Shown here piece after piece: positions 19,752-31,300 of a stretch of 64,000 nt of DNA (position 1 is the first letter of the stretch; every line of letters begins with the position of its first letter). The notes beneath the pieces are model-generated. The model was not told the DNA's origin. It did not search any database and was given only the letters and a program-made list of their open reading frames with translations. Both the position numbers and the translations under genes were made by a program. The stretch comes from Callipepla californica brunnescens (Eukaryota; Chordata; Aves; Galliformes; Odontophoridae). The DNA is taken from contig JALIRH010000045.1 of the NCBI GenBank assembly GCA_023055505.1, positions 2,542,001 to 2,606,000 on the forward strand. The letters run 5' to 3'.

Positions 19752-21539
19752 GAAGATGGAAGTTGCCAGTGGGTAAAGACCTTGCCCAGGATTTAAGTTA
19801 GACGTTTGATTCACTTTTCTTTAAAAAGAAGTTGGAGTCGTACTCATCCCCTGACCACATGAGTACAAGTAAGGCGACTGTGAGGAGGTACAGAGCACAG
19901 CTGTTTTATTTGCCCCTTTTAATAATTTATTTCCATAAAAACAAGCATTTGCAAGATGGAAAAGGTGTGGATTCCTGTCTCCTGCTGGATGGTTACCTAA
20001 CCACTCTGGTGAGGATTATATTTAGGGATTATTAGCAGTACAAAATTGAAGCTCGTGTTGGGAGGAACCTCAGGACACCTGAGCTTTGGCTGGAATAGCC
20101 TGAACTGAGCAGAGCTGGCAGCTCTGTGTCGTGTCCCAGCTGCTGCACTGGGGGCTTGCAGATTTGGATGCATGGCGAGGTCACCCCATGCACTGAAAAG
20201 CGAAGAATGGAGTTTGCTCTCTCTTTTCCTAATGCTTCGTGTTTTGGTGGTGGTTTGTTGCTGGGTTTTGTTTTTTTTTCCCCTCTTTCTGATCCCAAAT
20301 ATTCTTTGCTCAGCAAATGTTTGTTGCTATAAAATGTGGAAGATGTGTTGGGAAGGAGATAGCACGAGGTGGCTGCAGTGGAAGATTCCTTGCCTGCGTA
20401 CCTTAAAGACATCAACACAGCGTGAATAGAGAAAAGCTGCAGTTTTACTCTCAGGTTCCCCAAAAGGTGCAATCCAAGGAGAGCAGGGCTCTGAGACAAG
20501 AGGCCAGGTGGATCTCATGGGGTCTGCTGTAGGCATCAGCAGAGTGCTGCGGTGTGTTGCTGGTGGGCTGTGGGGTGGCTGGCAGTGCATGCACTTGTAG
20601 GCTTGCTGGGTCGGTGATGTGCTGATGCAATCCATGTGTTGGTTAGGAAACAGGAGGACAGGCTTGGACAGAAGTGGACAGCCGTGAATTTCCTTCAGCG
20701 TGGGGATGTTACACCCATTGTGGGGAAATTGTGTGTTCATAAGAGGGTTGCCTGCCTGTTCAGGGGTTGCCAGGAACCAGAGCAGCCCAATGCAGAGCAC
20801 TCTATCCTCACTTGCTCTCTCCAGGGTTCTTAACAGTGGAAAATCACTGGGATACGGGATCACCCTTGCCAAACTCCTCTGCCTGTGATGTTTCTGGAAT
20901 GATCTTCGCCCCGGTGCAGCTCAGTGGGAAGGAGACAGCGGGCAGAGAGGGCAACGCAGCCTTGTGGAGCTTCCCATTTACCTTGCACCTACACACACAT
21001 CCCTCGAACGCAGCCTGCTGCCTTCCTGGGAGGTGCTGCAGCTCCCAGGGGGCTGGAACAGCCCCGACGGCTCAGACAAAATAGGCGATAATCCTTGATA
21101 ACCAGGATCCTTCCCGAGGCGGTGGCTGCAGGCAGCTCTCACTGCGTACAGCTCAGCATCCTTTCACAGGGAGAAGCAAAGTCGGTTAGGAGAGGTCTCG
21201 ATGCAGAAACGCTCCGGGTTGGAGCTGAATTTTGGAGGGATGGGGAGAACGCAGAGGGCTGGGGGCTGCAGCTGTGGGCACAGCTCCTCTCCGGAGAGCT
21301 CCGTTCTGTGCGGCTCTTTCCTTTCTTAGCCGTCGTTAATTACAAAGCAGGACAAAACCCATCCTCCGGCGGTCGCTTAAGTGCATGTTTTTCGATGCCA
21401 CGCTGTTGCTTCCCCTCCCTGCGCAGACTTTGAACAAGCAGCGCTTTGCTTTTTTATTTTGGGGGGTTGGTTGGTTGGTTGGTTTTCTATTTAATCATTG
21501 GCGATCCCGGTCCAAATTACACGTCCTGCAGAGCCAGAT

Positions 21540-22700
21540 ACCGCTCTTCCCCGCCCTGTGAGCACTGTGGGGGGGGGTTGGGGGGGTCGGGGCGTGGGTT
21601 CGCTTTGCAGCACTCTGCAATTCGATGTCCTGCGGCAGAGCCAGCACCCAAAATTAGCCGTGCTGCGGGAGGCTCCCGGCCAGAAAAAAAAAAAAGGGCT
21701 ATTTTGGGGGGTCCTGCCGCCCACAAAAGGGGCGTTTGGGGCAGCGCCCGAGGGCCGAGCCCCTTTGGGGCGAACTGCCGCAGTTTTGGGTCCGAGCCAC
21801 CCTGGTGGGCTCTGGTTTTTTTTTGCAAAGCCCCTTAGCGGTGCTCGGAGGAGGAGACGGAAAACGTGAAATAGGCTACTGGTGGTTATTGGTGATTCTG
21901 CCGTAACTTTGTTTTTTAGGAGCAAAGTCACGCTCCGGGCGCGCTCCCTCTGTGCGGGTGCGCGTCCCCGACTTGGGGAGGGGGGCACGCGGCTCTCGGC
22001 GCCCCCGCCCGACGGGAAAGAGGCGGGGCTTCATTAAGCCCCGCCTCCTCTCTGCGCGCCGGGCGGGCTGCCATTGGCTGTGCGGGCGATGACGTAGGCG
22101 CACTGCGGTTGTCCCGTGGAGCCGCGCCGGGGCTCCGGTTGCGTCGCCTTAAAGGGGCCGCGCTCGCGGCAGCCCCGGCAGCGGCGCCGGCCCCGCGCCG
22201 CTCCCCAGCCGCCGGTGCGTGGCCGTGATCGCGGCTGCTCCGCCGCTCTGCGGGGTGAACCGGGCGCTCCCGGGATGTTCCGACCCGGTAAGGAAGCCCT
22301 GGGGGCTGCGCTGACGTGAGTCTGCACCGGCACGGCTGCTGCCGGTACCGAGAGGTGCCGGCTCCGGTAGGAGGCTCCGAGGAGCGGTGCACGGGGACGG
22401 CTGCAGCCGGTACCGGGAGATGCCGAGCCGGGAGATGCTCACCCCGTGGCAGTTTCCCATGGCTGGTGCGGCCGGTACCGCGAGGTGTCAGTCTGGTCGG
22501 GCTGGTGCCGGTACCGGGCAGGAGCTTTCAGGCACCGATCATGCGTGAGCCAGCCCCATTGCGGCTGTCACCCGCACGGGCAGGACCCGAGGAGGGACCA
22601 CGCACCGTGCAGCCCCTCTCCGTTTGTCCGGCAGCTCGGTCCCGGTGCTCCCGGTAGCGCTTCTCTGCGTGCCCCCCTCGGCGTCCCCATCCCTGGGGAT
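21540..22700. promoter_or_regulatory. CpG island with GC boxes, CCAAT and CRE-like sites
   Basis: CpG density and G+C jump here. The core at 22020-22100 holds a perfect 10-bp inverted GC-box pair (22022-22031 and 22036-22045, loop CATT), an inverted CCAAT (ATTGG 22073-22077) and a CRE-like TGACGTAG at 22090. Downstream, a consensus splice donor (CCCG/GTAAGG, exon end 22287) follows an ATG at 22275. This looks like an active TATA-less promoter with a first exon on the + strand. PHOSPHO1 is the nearest downstream gene. However, ATG 22275 joined directly to exon 25753 is out of frame, so the exon would be untranslated or belong to another transcript. Confidence 0.6.
22341..22516 (+). repeat. Degenerate tandem repeat marked by GCCGGTACCG
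   Basis: The decamer GCCGGTACCG recurs at 22341, 22407, 22471 and 22507, each usually followed by an AG-rich GAGGTG/GAGATG block. The spacing (66, 64, 36) suggests a unit of about 65 bp built from a half-unit of about 33 bp. It lies just after the putative first exon in the CpG island. Confidence 0.7.
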
Positions 22701-25700
22701 GGAGCCGAGCTCTGGGAGCTGATTTGGGGCTCCTCGGAGCACCCGCTGTTTGCCATCAGCAGCATTTTGAGGTCAGAACAACCAGCTTTCGGCTTTGTCG
22801 CTTCTTCTTGGGTCGGTTGGTTCGCAGGGGAGAGCAAAAGCTTCGGTCACGGAGCTTTAAACCGCGTCGTCCTCTTCCTGCTGGATAGGGGGAATAAAAA
22901 ATGTGGAAAAAATGGACGGTCCCCAATGGACCGTCTGCCAACGGAGGGTGTTTTTTTCCTCCTTTGCTTTTGGGGCAGCAGCACTCCGCCTTCTGCTTTT
23001 CCTTTAGCGCTAGAGGGTGAGCGAGCAAATGTGGCGAAGGTCAGCGGTTGGGTTTGGGGTTAAAGAAGAACAAAACAACACGTCGGATGAGCTTCAAAAC
23101 GTCAAAAGCGGACGCGTGGAGTAAGCAGGGTGATGGAAGCGTGATCGGGCAGAGGGGAAATGCCCCAGTGCCCATTGGCACTGCTGTGACATCAGGTCCT
23201 GCAGCAGTGCTGGGGTTGGGAGGGTGCAGCACAGTGCTGTGTCCTGCGCTGAACCCGAAATCATGGGATTAAGCCGTAAATCCCACGGGCAGGCGGAGTT
23301 GTCCTGGGACACACAGCAGCGATGACTGCCCCGGGGAGATAAGGAGGGTGGCCAATGTGTGTGCAGGGCAGGAGAAGGCTTTGGGGAGGTGGGGAGGGAT
23401 AGAAAACATTGAGATCTGGGGGGAAAGTGACCCTGGGGGAATGAATCTGTGGGTGACGGCCGTTTTCACCCTCGTCCTGAGCTGAGTTTGTTTAACCCTT
23501 TGCGTTCGGTGCCGTTAACAAAACGTCCGTTTCCGTTTTCCAGTTCCAGCCTTCAGGCTCTGAATAATGTTAGGAAGCACGGCCGCTTTAATTTTGTTTT
23601 GGAAGGACTCCTTTTCTTTTGCAGAAGGTGGAAGGACACTCTCCCAGGAAGCAGCTGCCCGGTGAGTCATCTATCTCCACGTATAAATAGCGCTGGTGGG
23701 AGCGGTGCTGCCCGCAGAGCAAAGGGTACAGCTCTTCTCTCGAGACAAGGAGAGAGAGCATCCATTCCTTAGGAAATCCCGAGTCTTTATTCACTAAATA
23801 ACTCCGGGACTTCAGCTTTTAGGGCTGCCCGTAAGCTGTTATCCACGGGGCTTTAAGCAGCTGTTGCAGGGTCCTTTCCTTGCTGCTGTAACGTGTCCTT
23901 AAGGCTCAGACCAAAACGATTTTGGCACCGCTTTAGAATATAAAAGCAAAGTCACCATCGATCTTCCATGCTACTTATTCTCTTTCTTTTAATTTGGGCC
24001 TGAAAATCATAGTGGTGGACTTCAGCTCTGGGCTGGCTGTGGCTTTATTTGGTTTTAAGTGATGCCTGTGAGCAGGCGCCGTCTTTTGATGGGTACTTTT
24101 AAACAGACATTGGTTTGGGCAACCTGAGACTGTGGGAGAACCAGCCCATGGCCGAGCAGCTGGATAATCCTCAAGTTCTTAAGCCCTTCTGTGATCTGTT
24201 GTGGCCAAAATAACCTGGTGCTGGCCTTAAAACCAGTCAATTCCCAAACAAATCCCCTACAGACAAAAAAAAAACCTCTTCATACAGTGATGCTGAGGCC
24301 AAAAATCATTGAAATCCTCCTTGATACATGAAAATTGCCCACGTCCCGGTGTGTTATTCCTCCTGCCCAGGTCTCCCAGCAGGTTGAACTCTGAGTTTTT
24401 GCACCCTGAGGTTTTCTGTTGCTCTGTTTTTCTCCCCACGCACCGCGAGAGCTCGGCACGCTTGCAGATTCTGCAGGCAGCATGCTGGCACGGCTCTACC
24501 AGAGCTGCCCGCGCCCTTCTTTTCGTTCCGAGATAATTGCTCCATTTAAGAGAGCAGCCCAAACTAATTAGACTGGGAGGAAAAAAAAAAAAAAAAATCA
24601 GGACGCTTTTTGGAACGGGACACTTGCCGAGTGGGGTCCTTTTATGTGTGGCAAAGCTTGAGTGCTTGGGAGAGCTAAGAGGGATCAGACGCATTAAGTG
24701 GTCCCTGCCCACTCACCCTGCTCCCTATAGAGTCCTTTAATTCTTCAGCTCCTGGTACAAAAGGTCATGAGCTTGGAAGTTCAGTGCAGGACACAGGCAC
24801 GTAGCGTGCTGCACGTCTCTGTGCGTTGCAGCTCCCACTGTGGTACCCGGAGGCGATGGCCAACACAGCCATTAACCAGCATCACCCTTATGGTTTGCAG
24901 CGAGGAGCCCAGCACAGAGAGCCCTAAACGGGACCTTCAGCAAAGCGGTGCTTGGAGAGTGATGGTCTTAAAATGAAAAGGTGCTGTGAGGGTGTTGGGC
25001 TGCCATGCCTGTTTAAGGTCAGTGCGATTCTCGATGCTTTCACTTCTCTGTCTCTTCGCAGGGTCAGGGAGCAGAAGTGAGGTCCCTGTCCTGCACTTCT
25101 GATTGCAGGCAGGCACTGAGTGGGGGCTGCTGGGTTTGGCTCTGGGCCTGGGCTGAGGCTGTCCAGCTCTGTGTGTTGTCAGCAACGTGGTTTTTACTTT
25201 GGAGAGAAGGGCAGACCCCAGCTCTGAGCCCAAAGGGAAACCACATCCAGCTGCCAGCACAAAAATTAACCTGCAGTCTTTTCTTCTCTAAAGAAAAGCC
25301 AGACTTGTCCTTGCAAGGATGGCAGCAAGAGGGGGTTGTTGGCAGGTACACAAATCCTTTTGCACAGGCGTGACACGAGTGGGATGGGGAGCCTCACCCC
25401 CTCCCCAGGACCCATGGGAACACACCAACGCTGTCCCCATGTTCCTTGGGAGGACGCGTGTCAGTCCTTGGCACACTGACCACCTTGACTGCAGTACAGG
25501 GATTAGTGATGGCAAAGTGATCTCTTTATAGGAAGGATAAACACTCCAGGGTCAGGGCCGAGGTGTGTCAGCAGGGGATTACCCCCCCCACCCTCAGCTG
25601 GGTTAATGAGCTACATGGCAAAACGTGGGCAGGGATCATTTGGCCAAGAAACACTGCTCTGCAGCCCTGGCAGCCTCTTGCTGCTGCATTTGTTGCCCTC

Positions 25701-25752
25701 GGCCCCGAAGCCAAGCACTCAGCTCACTCTGGGCGCTCTTCTCCCCCCGCAG
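22701..25752 (+). other. PHOSPHO1 upstream region / 5' intron
   Basis: No coding exon is secure in this stretch. It contains an 8-bp perfect inverted repeat at 22915-22935, the AP-1/TATA promoter candidate at 23.66 kb, and a weak internal exon candidate near 25292-25345. That last one has an acceptor after a T/C tract, an ATG at 25319 and donor GCAG/GTACAC, in frame with the main exon. The human protein starts with 15 extra residues from an upstream exon that I could not find here. Confidence 0.4.
23663..23689 (+). promoter_or_regulatory. AP-1 site plus TATA box, candidate PHOSPHO1 core promoter
   Basis: A consensus AP-1 element TGAGTCA (23663-23669) sits 12 bases before a good TATA box TATAAATA (23682-23689). 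A start near 23712-23718 would give a short leader without ATG that ends at a usable donor CCC/GTAAGC (exon end 23830). Spliced to 25753, translation would begin at ATG 25762. AP-1 control suits a gene of mineralising cells. This assignment is an inference from motif spacing. Confidence 0.4.
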
Positions 25753-25761
25753 GGTGTTGGT

Positions 25762-26514
25762 ATGGCCAACTCCCGGCCTCCCAAGTACCTCCTGGTCTTT
25801 GATTTTGATGAGACCATCATCAACGAGAACAGCGATGACTCCATCTTGCGGGCTGCCCCGGGGCAGGCGCTGCCTGAGCACGTCCGGCAGAGCTTCCGCG
25901 AGGGCTTCTACAACGAGTACATGCAACGTGTCCTGGCCTACATGGGGGACCAGGGCGTCAAGATGGAGGACTTCAAGGCCGTCTATGAGAACATTCCCCT
26001 GTCTCCGGGCATGCCCAACCTCTTCCAGTTCCTCTCCAAGAACCACGAGCTCTTCGAGATCATCCTCATCTCCGACGCCAACATGTTTGGCATCGAGTGC
26101 AGTCTGAGGGCGGCCGGTTTTCACTCCCTGTTCCGCAAAATCTTCAGCAACCCATCCAGCTTCGACAAGAGGGGGTACTTCACCCTGGGGCCCTACCACA
26201 GCCACAAGTGCCTTGACTGCCCTGCCAACATGTGCAAACGCAAAATCCTCACCGAGTACCTGGCCGAGAGAGCGCAGGAAGAGGTGGAGTTCGAGAGGGT
26301 CTTTTACGTGGGGGACGGTGCCAATGACTTCTGCCCTTCTGTGACTTTGACTTCAGCTGACGTTGCTTTCCCTCGGAAGGGCTACCCCATGCACCAGATG
26401 ACCCAGGAGATGGAGAAAAAGCAGCCCGGAGCCTTCCAGGCCACCGTGGTTCCCTGGGAGTCGGCTACCGAGGTTGCCCGCTATCTGCAGGAGCTCCTCA
26501 AGAAGAAGTGCTGA
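25762..26514 (+). CDS. PHOSPHO1: PHOSPHO1, phosphoethanolamine/phosphocholine phosphatase
   Basis: The main exon follows an acceptor (CCCCCCGCAG) and starts at 25753. From the ATG at 25762 it encodes 250 residues to TGA 26512-26514. It is a HAD-superfamily phosphatase that releases phosphate from phosphoethanolamine and phosphocholine inside matrix vesicles and so seeds bone mineral. Motif I is FDFDET at residues 13-18, nucleophile D14 and general acid D16. LISDAN near residues 102-107 and GDGAND near 184-189 carry motif II and the Mg-binding acidic residues. RAAPGQ and YNEYMQRV are family hallmarks. Human and chicken proteins are usually reported about 18 residues longer; three of those (GVG) are readable in frame at 25753-25761 and the rest would come from an exon I did not find. 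MANSRPP aligns with the human internal MAAQGAP, so starting here is reasonable. It lies tail-to-tail with ABI3. Confidence 0.95.
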   Translation: MANSRPPKYLLVFDFDETIINENSDDSILRAAPGQALPEHVRQSFREGFYNEYMQRVLAYMGDQGVKMEDFKAVYENIPLSPGMPNLFQFLSKNHELFEIILISDANMFGIECSLRAAGFHSLFRKIFSNPSSFDKRGYFTLGPYHSHKCLDCPANMCKRKILTEYLAERAQEEVEFERVFYVGDGANDFCPSVTLTSADVAFPRKGYPMHQMTQEMEKKQPGAFQATVVPWESATEVARYLQELLKKKC

Positions 26515-27190
26515 GGATGGATGGCTCCGAAGAGGCTTGTTTACGATAAGCAGCTGGGAAGGGAGAAGGCTTGGAGGTCATGTCCTGCACCTCACGTTTA
26601 TTTGGCACTGCTCACTCGGACTTTGATTCCTGGACTGCTTTCCTGCCTTCCTCTCCAAGCTCCTATCTCCCCAGTGATTGAAGCACTTTCTCTCCCCCCA
26701 CATCCTTTTCCCCTCCGCCACACTGAGATGAAGTCTTCTCTATGCAGCTTAGACAGCTTCTCTGCTGCTGGTGGTTGGCAACACTAATAATGTTTGGTTT
26801 TTTTTCCCCTTTTTGACTTCACGAGAGCAGTTCTTTACCATCCAGAAGCCAGCCCTCCTGCAGGCTGAAACCCTGCACGTGCTTCCTCTTGACTTCACCC
26901 CACTCACCTCCTGCCCACCTCCACTCTCCACGCAGGAGCTGCGTGCTGTTGCCTTTAACCCCATGCTCCAAGGGCTCCTTGCCTCTCCAGGAAGCCACAA
27001 GAAATTCGAGCTGGGCAATTTGTGCTGCCCAGGCTCCCCAGCTTGCCCTGCACTCCACTCCTTGCTCAGTGGCTGAGCCTCACACAGGAGTTAATTGTCC
27101 TTCAGACTTTTATTTCCTGGAGAAAAAAAAAAAATCACGAGTAACAGGAAACCTTTTGGAAGGTCAGAAAATAAAACACAACCCTCCTTT
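26515..27190 (+). other. PHOSPHO1 3' UTR with AATAAA at 27170
   Basis: The sequence after the stop is non-coding and ends with AATAAA at 27170-27175, which places cleavage about 27,190. Roughly 0.5 kb separates this from the convergent ABI3 3' end near 27,680. Confidence 0.6.
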
Positions 27191-27679
27191 AGCTCCCACT
27201 ACCCTCACCCCATCTTCTGGGGGAATGAAGGCAGAATGGCCACATCCTGCTGTGAGGAGGAAGGCCTGATTTCACCCTCCTCTTCCTCCTCACCGCTTCC
27301 CCTCTCAGGGCAGCAGCCCCCCATGCATCTCCAACACAGACAGATCATCTCTGTGTCTTTGCTGGGTCACAGTGACTGCCCCGTGACCTCCTGCCCTGGT
27401 CCAGAGGTGCTGAAATTCCCCCCAGCTGGAGACAGAGGTGCTTTAGCACTTCTGATATCAGCTCCCCAGACACTAAACTCTCCAACCCCACCACAGTGTT
27501 AATTGCCCATTCTAATTGCACTCTATAGAGGCGGACTTGCAGTGTTATGCTCTCTGGTGTTGGCTTTTCCTGGAGTTATCCACAGCCTTAAATGACCCCT
27601 GGGAGTGGCTTGCAACTACTCCAAAGCGTAGAAACCCTGGCAACAAATCAGAGCAGTAAGGAAATAACCAAAGCAGCCC

Positions 27680-28377
27680 TGAGCTGATCCTCCTTTATTT
27701 CATTTTTCTCCCCTTTCTTCGTTCTTCCTCTTCTGGACACTATTCAACTGTGTGGAACTTAAAGCCATGGAATTAAAATACATATATATGTATATAGATA
27801 TATATCTATATATTACAGATACACAAGTTATTTGTATCCAGAACATAAACCTGAGTGTGAAACAGCTCCGAGGTGCATGCACATGGTGTTTCTCTTCCTC
27901 AGGCTATGGCAGCCCCTTTGGTGCAGGATTTGGGCCTGGCTTGCCTTCCTCTCCCCCCATCTCAAGCAGCTGGGGACAGGGAGCAGTTTATCTGTGCTTA
28001 TTGCCCCAGAGCTGCTCTCCTCCTCACTGCTATGCTCATTTGTGATGTCTGAGCATTGGCCCTGCTCTACTGTCAGTTCTCCTAAGGGGACAGGAGCATC
28101 ACCAGAGCCAGCCCAAGGGATTTCAGAGCTTGCTACCCTCTGTGTTTCCAACAGGAAGAGGGGGAGTTGCTATGTGGCAAACCTTCACAGCATCAGAAGC
28201 AGCAATTGCTGGTGTCATTAAAAAAAAAAAAAGAAAGAAAGGGTGGGAGAGGTGTGGGGCCAAGGGCTGAGCTGTGCAGAGCATGAGCTGTGTGACAAAG
28301 GCAAAGTGTTGCCCTCACCTCCCGGACACGGCTGAGCTGGGTGGGTGATGAGGGGTGGCTGGGGGAGCCCCTGATGC
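27680..28377 (-). other. ABI3 3' UTR
   Basis: This is non-coding sequence after the ABI3 stop. On the - strand an AATAAA (plus-strand TTTATT 27694-27699) gives a plausible 3' end near 27,680. An alternating TATA-rich block at about 27778-27815 lies inside and may destabilise or fold the transcript. Confidence 0.55.
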
Positions 28378-31300
28378 TCAGAAGGGCTCCACATAATTGC
28401 CAGGGAAGAAACCCATTTCCTCGCCCAGGATTCCTTCACACCATCCATCAGAGTACCTCCGTGTGACATAGATGAGGGCCCCGGGCTCGAAGGAGAGCTC
28501 GTTGTCCTTCTGCTGTGTATATGGGTAGAGGGTCACCACTGTGCAAAGAGGGGGAGAGAGAGAGACCATGGAGCAGGGTGGGGACTGCTGGGAAGGGGAA
28601 AGAGGGAAGGGCTGAGCCTCTGCGCTGCCCTGTAATGGGGCAGTCACATCCTCAGTGCTGTGACCCAAAGAATCTGGTGGATCCCTGTAGATCTGACCCT
28701 GCAGCTGCTGTACCTTTATCCAGGTAGCTCTCAGGGACATGGGAGGGCTCCTCTGCAGCTGCTGCTGCTGGTGGTGGTGGGGCGAAATCCTCAAAGTTGG
28801 GCAATACTGGTGGAGGTGGCAGCGGTGGCTCGAGATCATCGGGGTCTGCAAAACAAATTCAGTGAGGGACTCCACATAGAGCAGAGACCACGCACAGCAC
28901 TCGTTTCCAAATGAGCGCCCCAGCAGCCCCAGACACTGCAGCACTCACCTGGAAGGCTGATGTCTGGTGGGGGCATGGCCAGGTCCCCCGGCGGTGGTGG
29001 GAGCAGGTCCTCAGGGAGAGGGGGGGGGTGGTGGGATGGTGGCTGTGGCCGGGATGGGCGGTGGTCCCGGGAGGGGTGGGGGTGCAGGTGGTGCTGGGAT
29101 GCCTTCCCCAGCAGTTCCTCCACTCGAGCTGGGGATGCAGAGTCAGGGATGGGATGGGGGGGGCTAGGCAGGAGGCATGTTTCAGCCCCCCCCACCTTTG
29201 AACACAAGTGCCTGCCCTGTGACACCCAACTCAGTCTCCACATCAGCACGAAGCCGTTTTCCCACTCGGTGCCTTCCTTTCCCCAATGGGAACCACCTCT
29301 ATAAAGCTGTCGGCTCTAGAGATGCACTGTGAACTTCATGCTCCCCAAAACCACATCACTTAATCCAAACCTCTCTTCAAACAGATGTAGTGGGGTAACC
29401 ACAGCTGCCCCACACCCACTGATCCCCCTTTCCTGGACATTCCAGACCCCATCCCCCCCCCAGGTCCAGATTGGTACCTGACTGATGCGAGCGAGGAGGC
29501 AGATGAAGCTGCAGAGAGCTTTCCCTCAGGAACCACGGGGGGTTGGATGGGCTCAGGGACACGAGTGCTCCTCCTGCCAACAGAGCACGTGCTCTGAGCC
29601 CACACTGCCAGGTTGTGGCTTGGTGTGAGGACAAGGATGGGACACTGAGGGCAGCTGCATCGGGCAGTGCACCCCGTAGCTCTGTCCCTGGCGTTGTCAT
29701 CTGCTCACAGTGACAGCCAGGCCAAAAAGATTCCCCTACTGCACACCCAGAACCCTCACCCCAGGGTGCCTGCAGTCTGCGTGGCTATCTTCATCCCCTT
29801 CCGAGACAGCGTGCCTGTCCGAGACAGCTGGGTGCTGTGATCCTGCAGACAGAAGACACACATACACGACAAACTCGTTGCACCCCATGCCTACATCCCC
29901 TCTAGTGCCGCTAAGACCTCTGCTGAAAGGATGGGGGCTGCGGGGAGCTGCCCAGGAGCAGGCACTGTGTGCCACTGCCACCGTGGGAACTGCAGCCCCA
30001 GCACTGCCACTTCCCCTCCGACTCTGCGGTGCTTTCACACTGTGCACGTGTCTCTGATGCTGCTGAAAACCCACAGGCGCCTTCCGGTGAGGGCAGCTTA
30101 CGGGGGCAGTTTCAGTGCTGGAACAGCACCGTGGGAGCACTCAGCCCCAGCCCTGTGTTTGTGGCACTGACGGTGTCCCATTCCCCTTCTGCCCCAAGGT
30201 GAGCCCCAACGGGCCAAGTGCTGGAGTGGGCTGGGGGCAGTACGGACAGACTCCACTTCTGCGTACAGGAAGGGTTTGTGTCCCCACCGGGTCACAGAAA
30301 ACCCATCTAACCTTCCCACGGGACACCCTCCAGGCTGACCTTTATGCCGTGGCCGATGTCATCCAGGATGCTGAAGTTGAGGGGTTTCCTGTAGTAGGGC
30401 TCCAGGACGGGTGGGTTGGGGGGGGATGTGATCTTCTGGTGGGATGGGAACCTCCTGCTGATGGTCAGAGAGCCGATCTCCCGGCGAGACACTTTCTCCT
30501 TGTGCATGTCAACACTCTGCGGGGATGGCAGAAAGGGCTCTAGGAAGCCTTCAAGTGTCAGAAGAGGGTGAGTGGCTGCAGGGCTCTGCATCAGCGTCCC
30601 CAGTTCTCCAAGGGGACACTGTTCACAGAGCAGAGATAGCATCTGAGCCCACACGACTGCAGCAGGATGGCTCCATGGGGGGCTTCCCCAGTGGCTGCCA
30701 TGGTCCCCAGACACCCAGACCAAGACAACCCCTAGGGCTGTCAGCAGTTTCCCATCCCTAGGTGGCCTTGTCCTTCAGCACACTGGGTGACCAAGATGCT
30801 GCAGGGGCTGACACACCATTGAAACCACAGTGAAGGATGGTCTCCAGTCCCTTGAAGCTGCTCAGTAACATTCCCCTTTTATTTTTTGATGCCCTTTCTC
30901 AGGGCCCAAACCCCACAGCAGCACAGATCCACGTCTCAACAGCAGCTGAGGGTGGACCCACCTGGGCTACGCAGCTGACGTTGGCCTCCAGCTTCTGCAG
31001 CTCTGCTGTCTGCAGGTCCAGCAGCTGCAGGAAGGTGGTGGCCAGGCTGCTGACCTGGTAGGCCACGCTGGCCAAGGACTGCGTGCTGAACGCCATCGTC
31101 TCCTCCAATGCCTTCCTCTTGTCGCTCGCCTGGAGGGTGAAACACAGCTGTGATGAGCTGGGATGGCTGACAGCACACAGTGCTGCCACCGCCGTTCCCA
31201 CACTGGGGTCACAAGGGAGAGAAGGGGCTTCCTTCTGCTTTCCAAATGCATCAGAGTTCCTCCAGCTCTGCTCAGCTCTGCCGCACCACCGCGGTGCAGT

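Larger units (their letters stand above)
16201..21450. other. Intergenic stretch between ZNF652 and PHOSPHO1
   Basis: Apart from the CR1 fragment and a 31-bp tandem duplication at 19690-19751, I see no gene or structured element. Base composition rises from AT-rich to GC-rich near 20.9 kb, leading into the CpG island. Confidence 0.5.

Noticed and set aside
21397..21435. Frame MPRCCFPSLRRL, vaguely like the human PHOSPHO1 N-terminus
   Set aside because: It ends in a stop codon with no splice donor inside; the likeness is probably chance.
22275..22287. ATG in the CpG island as the PHOSPHO1 start
   Set aside because: Joined to the exon at 25753 it is out of frame and stops soon after. At best it is an upstream open frame.
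21498..22660. Several frames of 100-200 codons in the CpG island on both strands
   Set aside because: GC-rich sequence lacks stops by composition. Products are Arg/Pro/Gly/Ala-rich and unlike any family I know.
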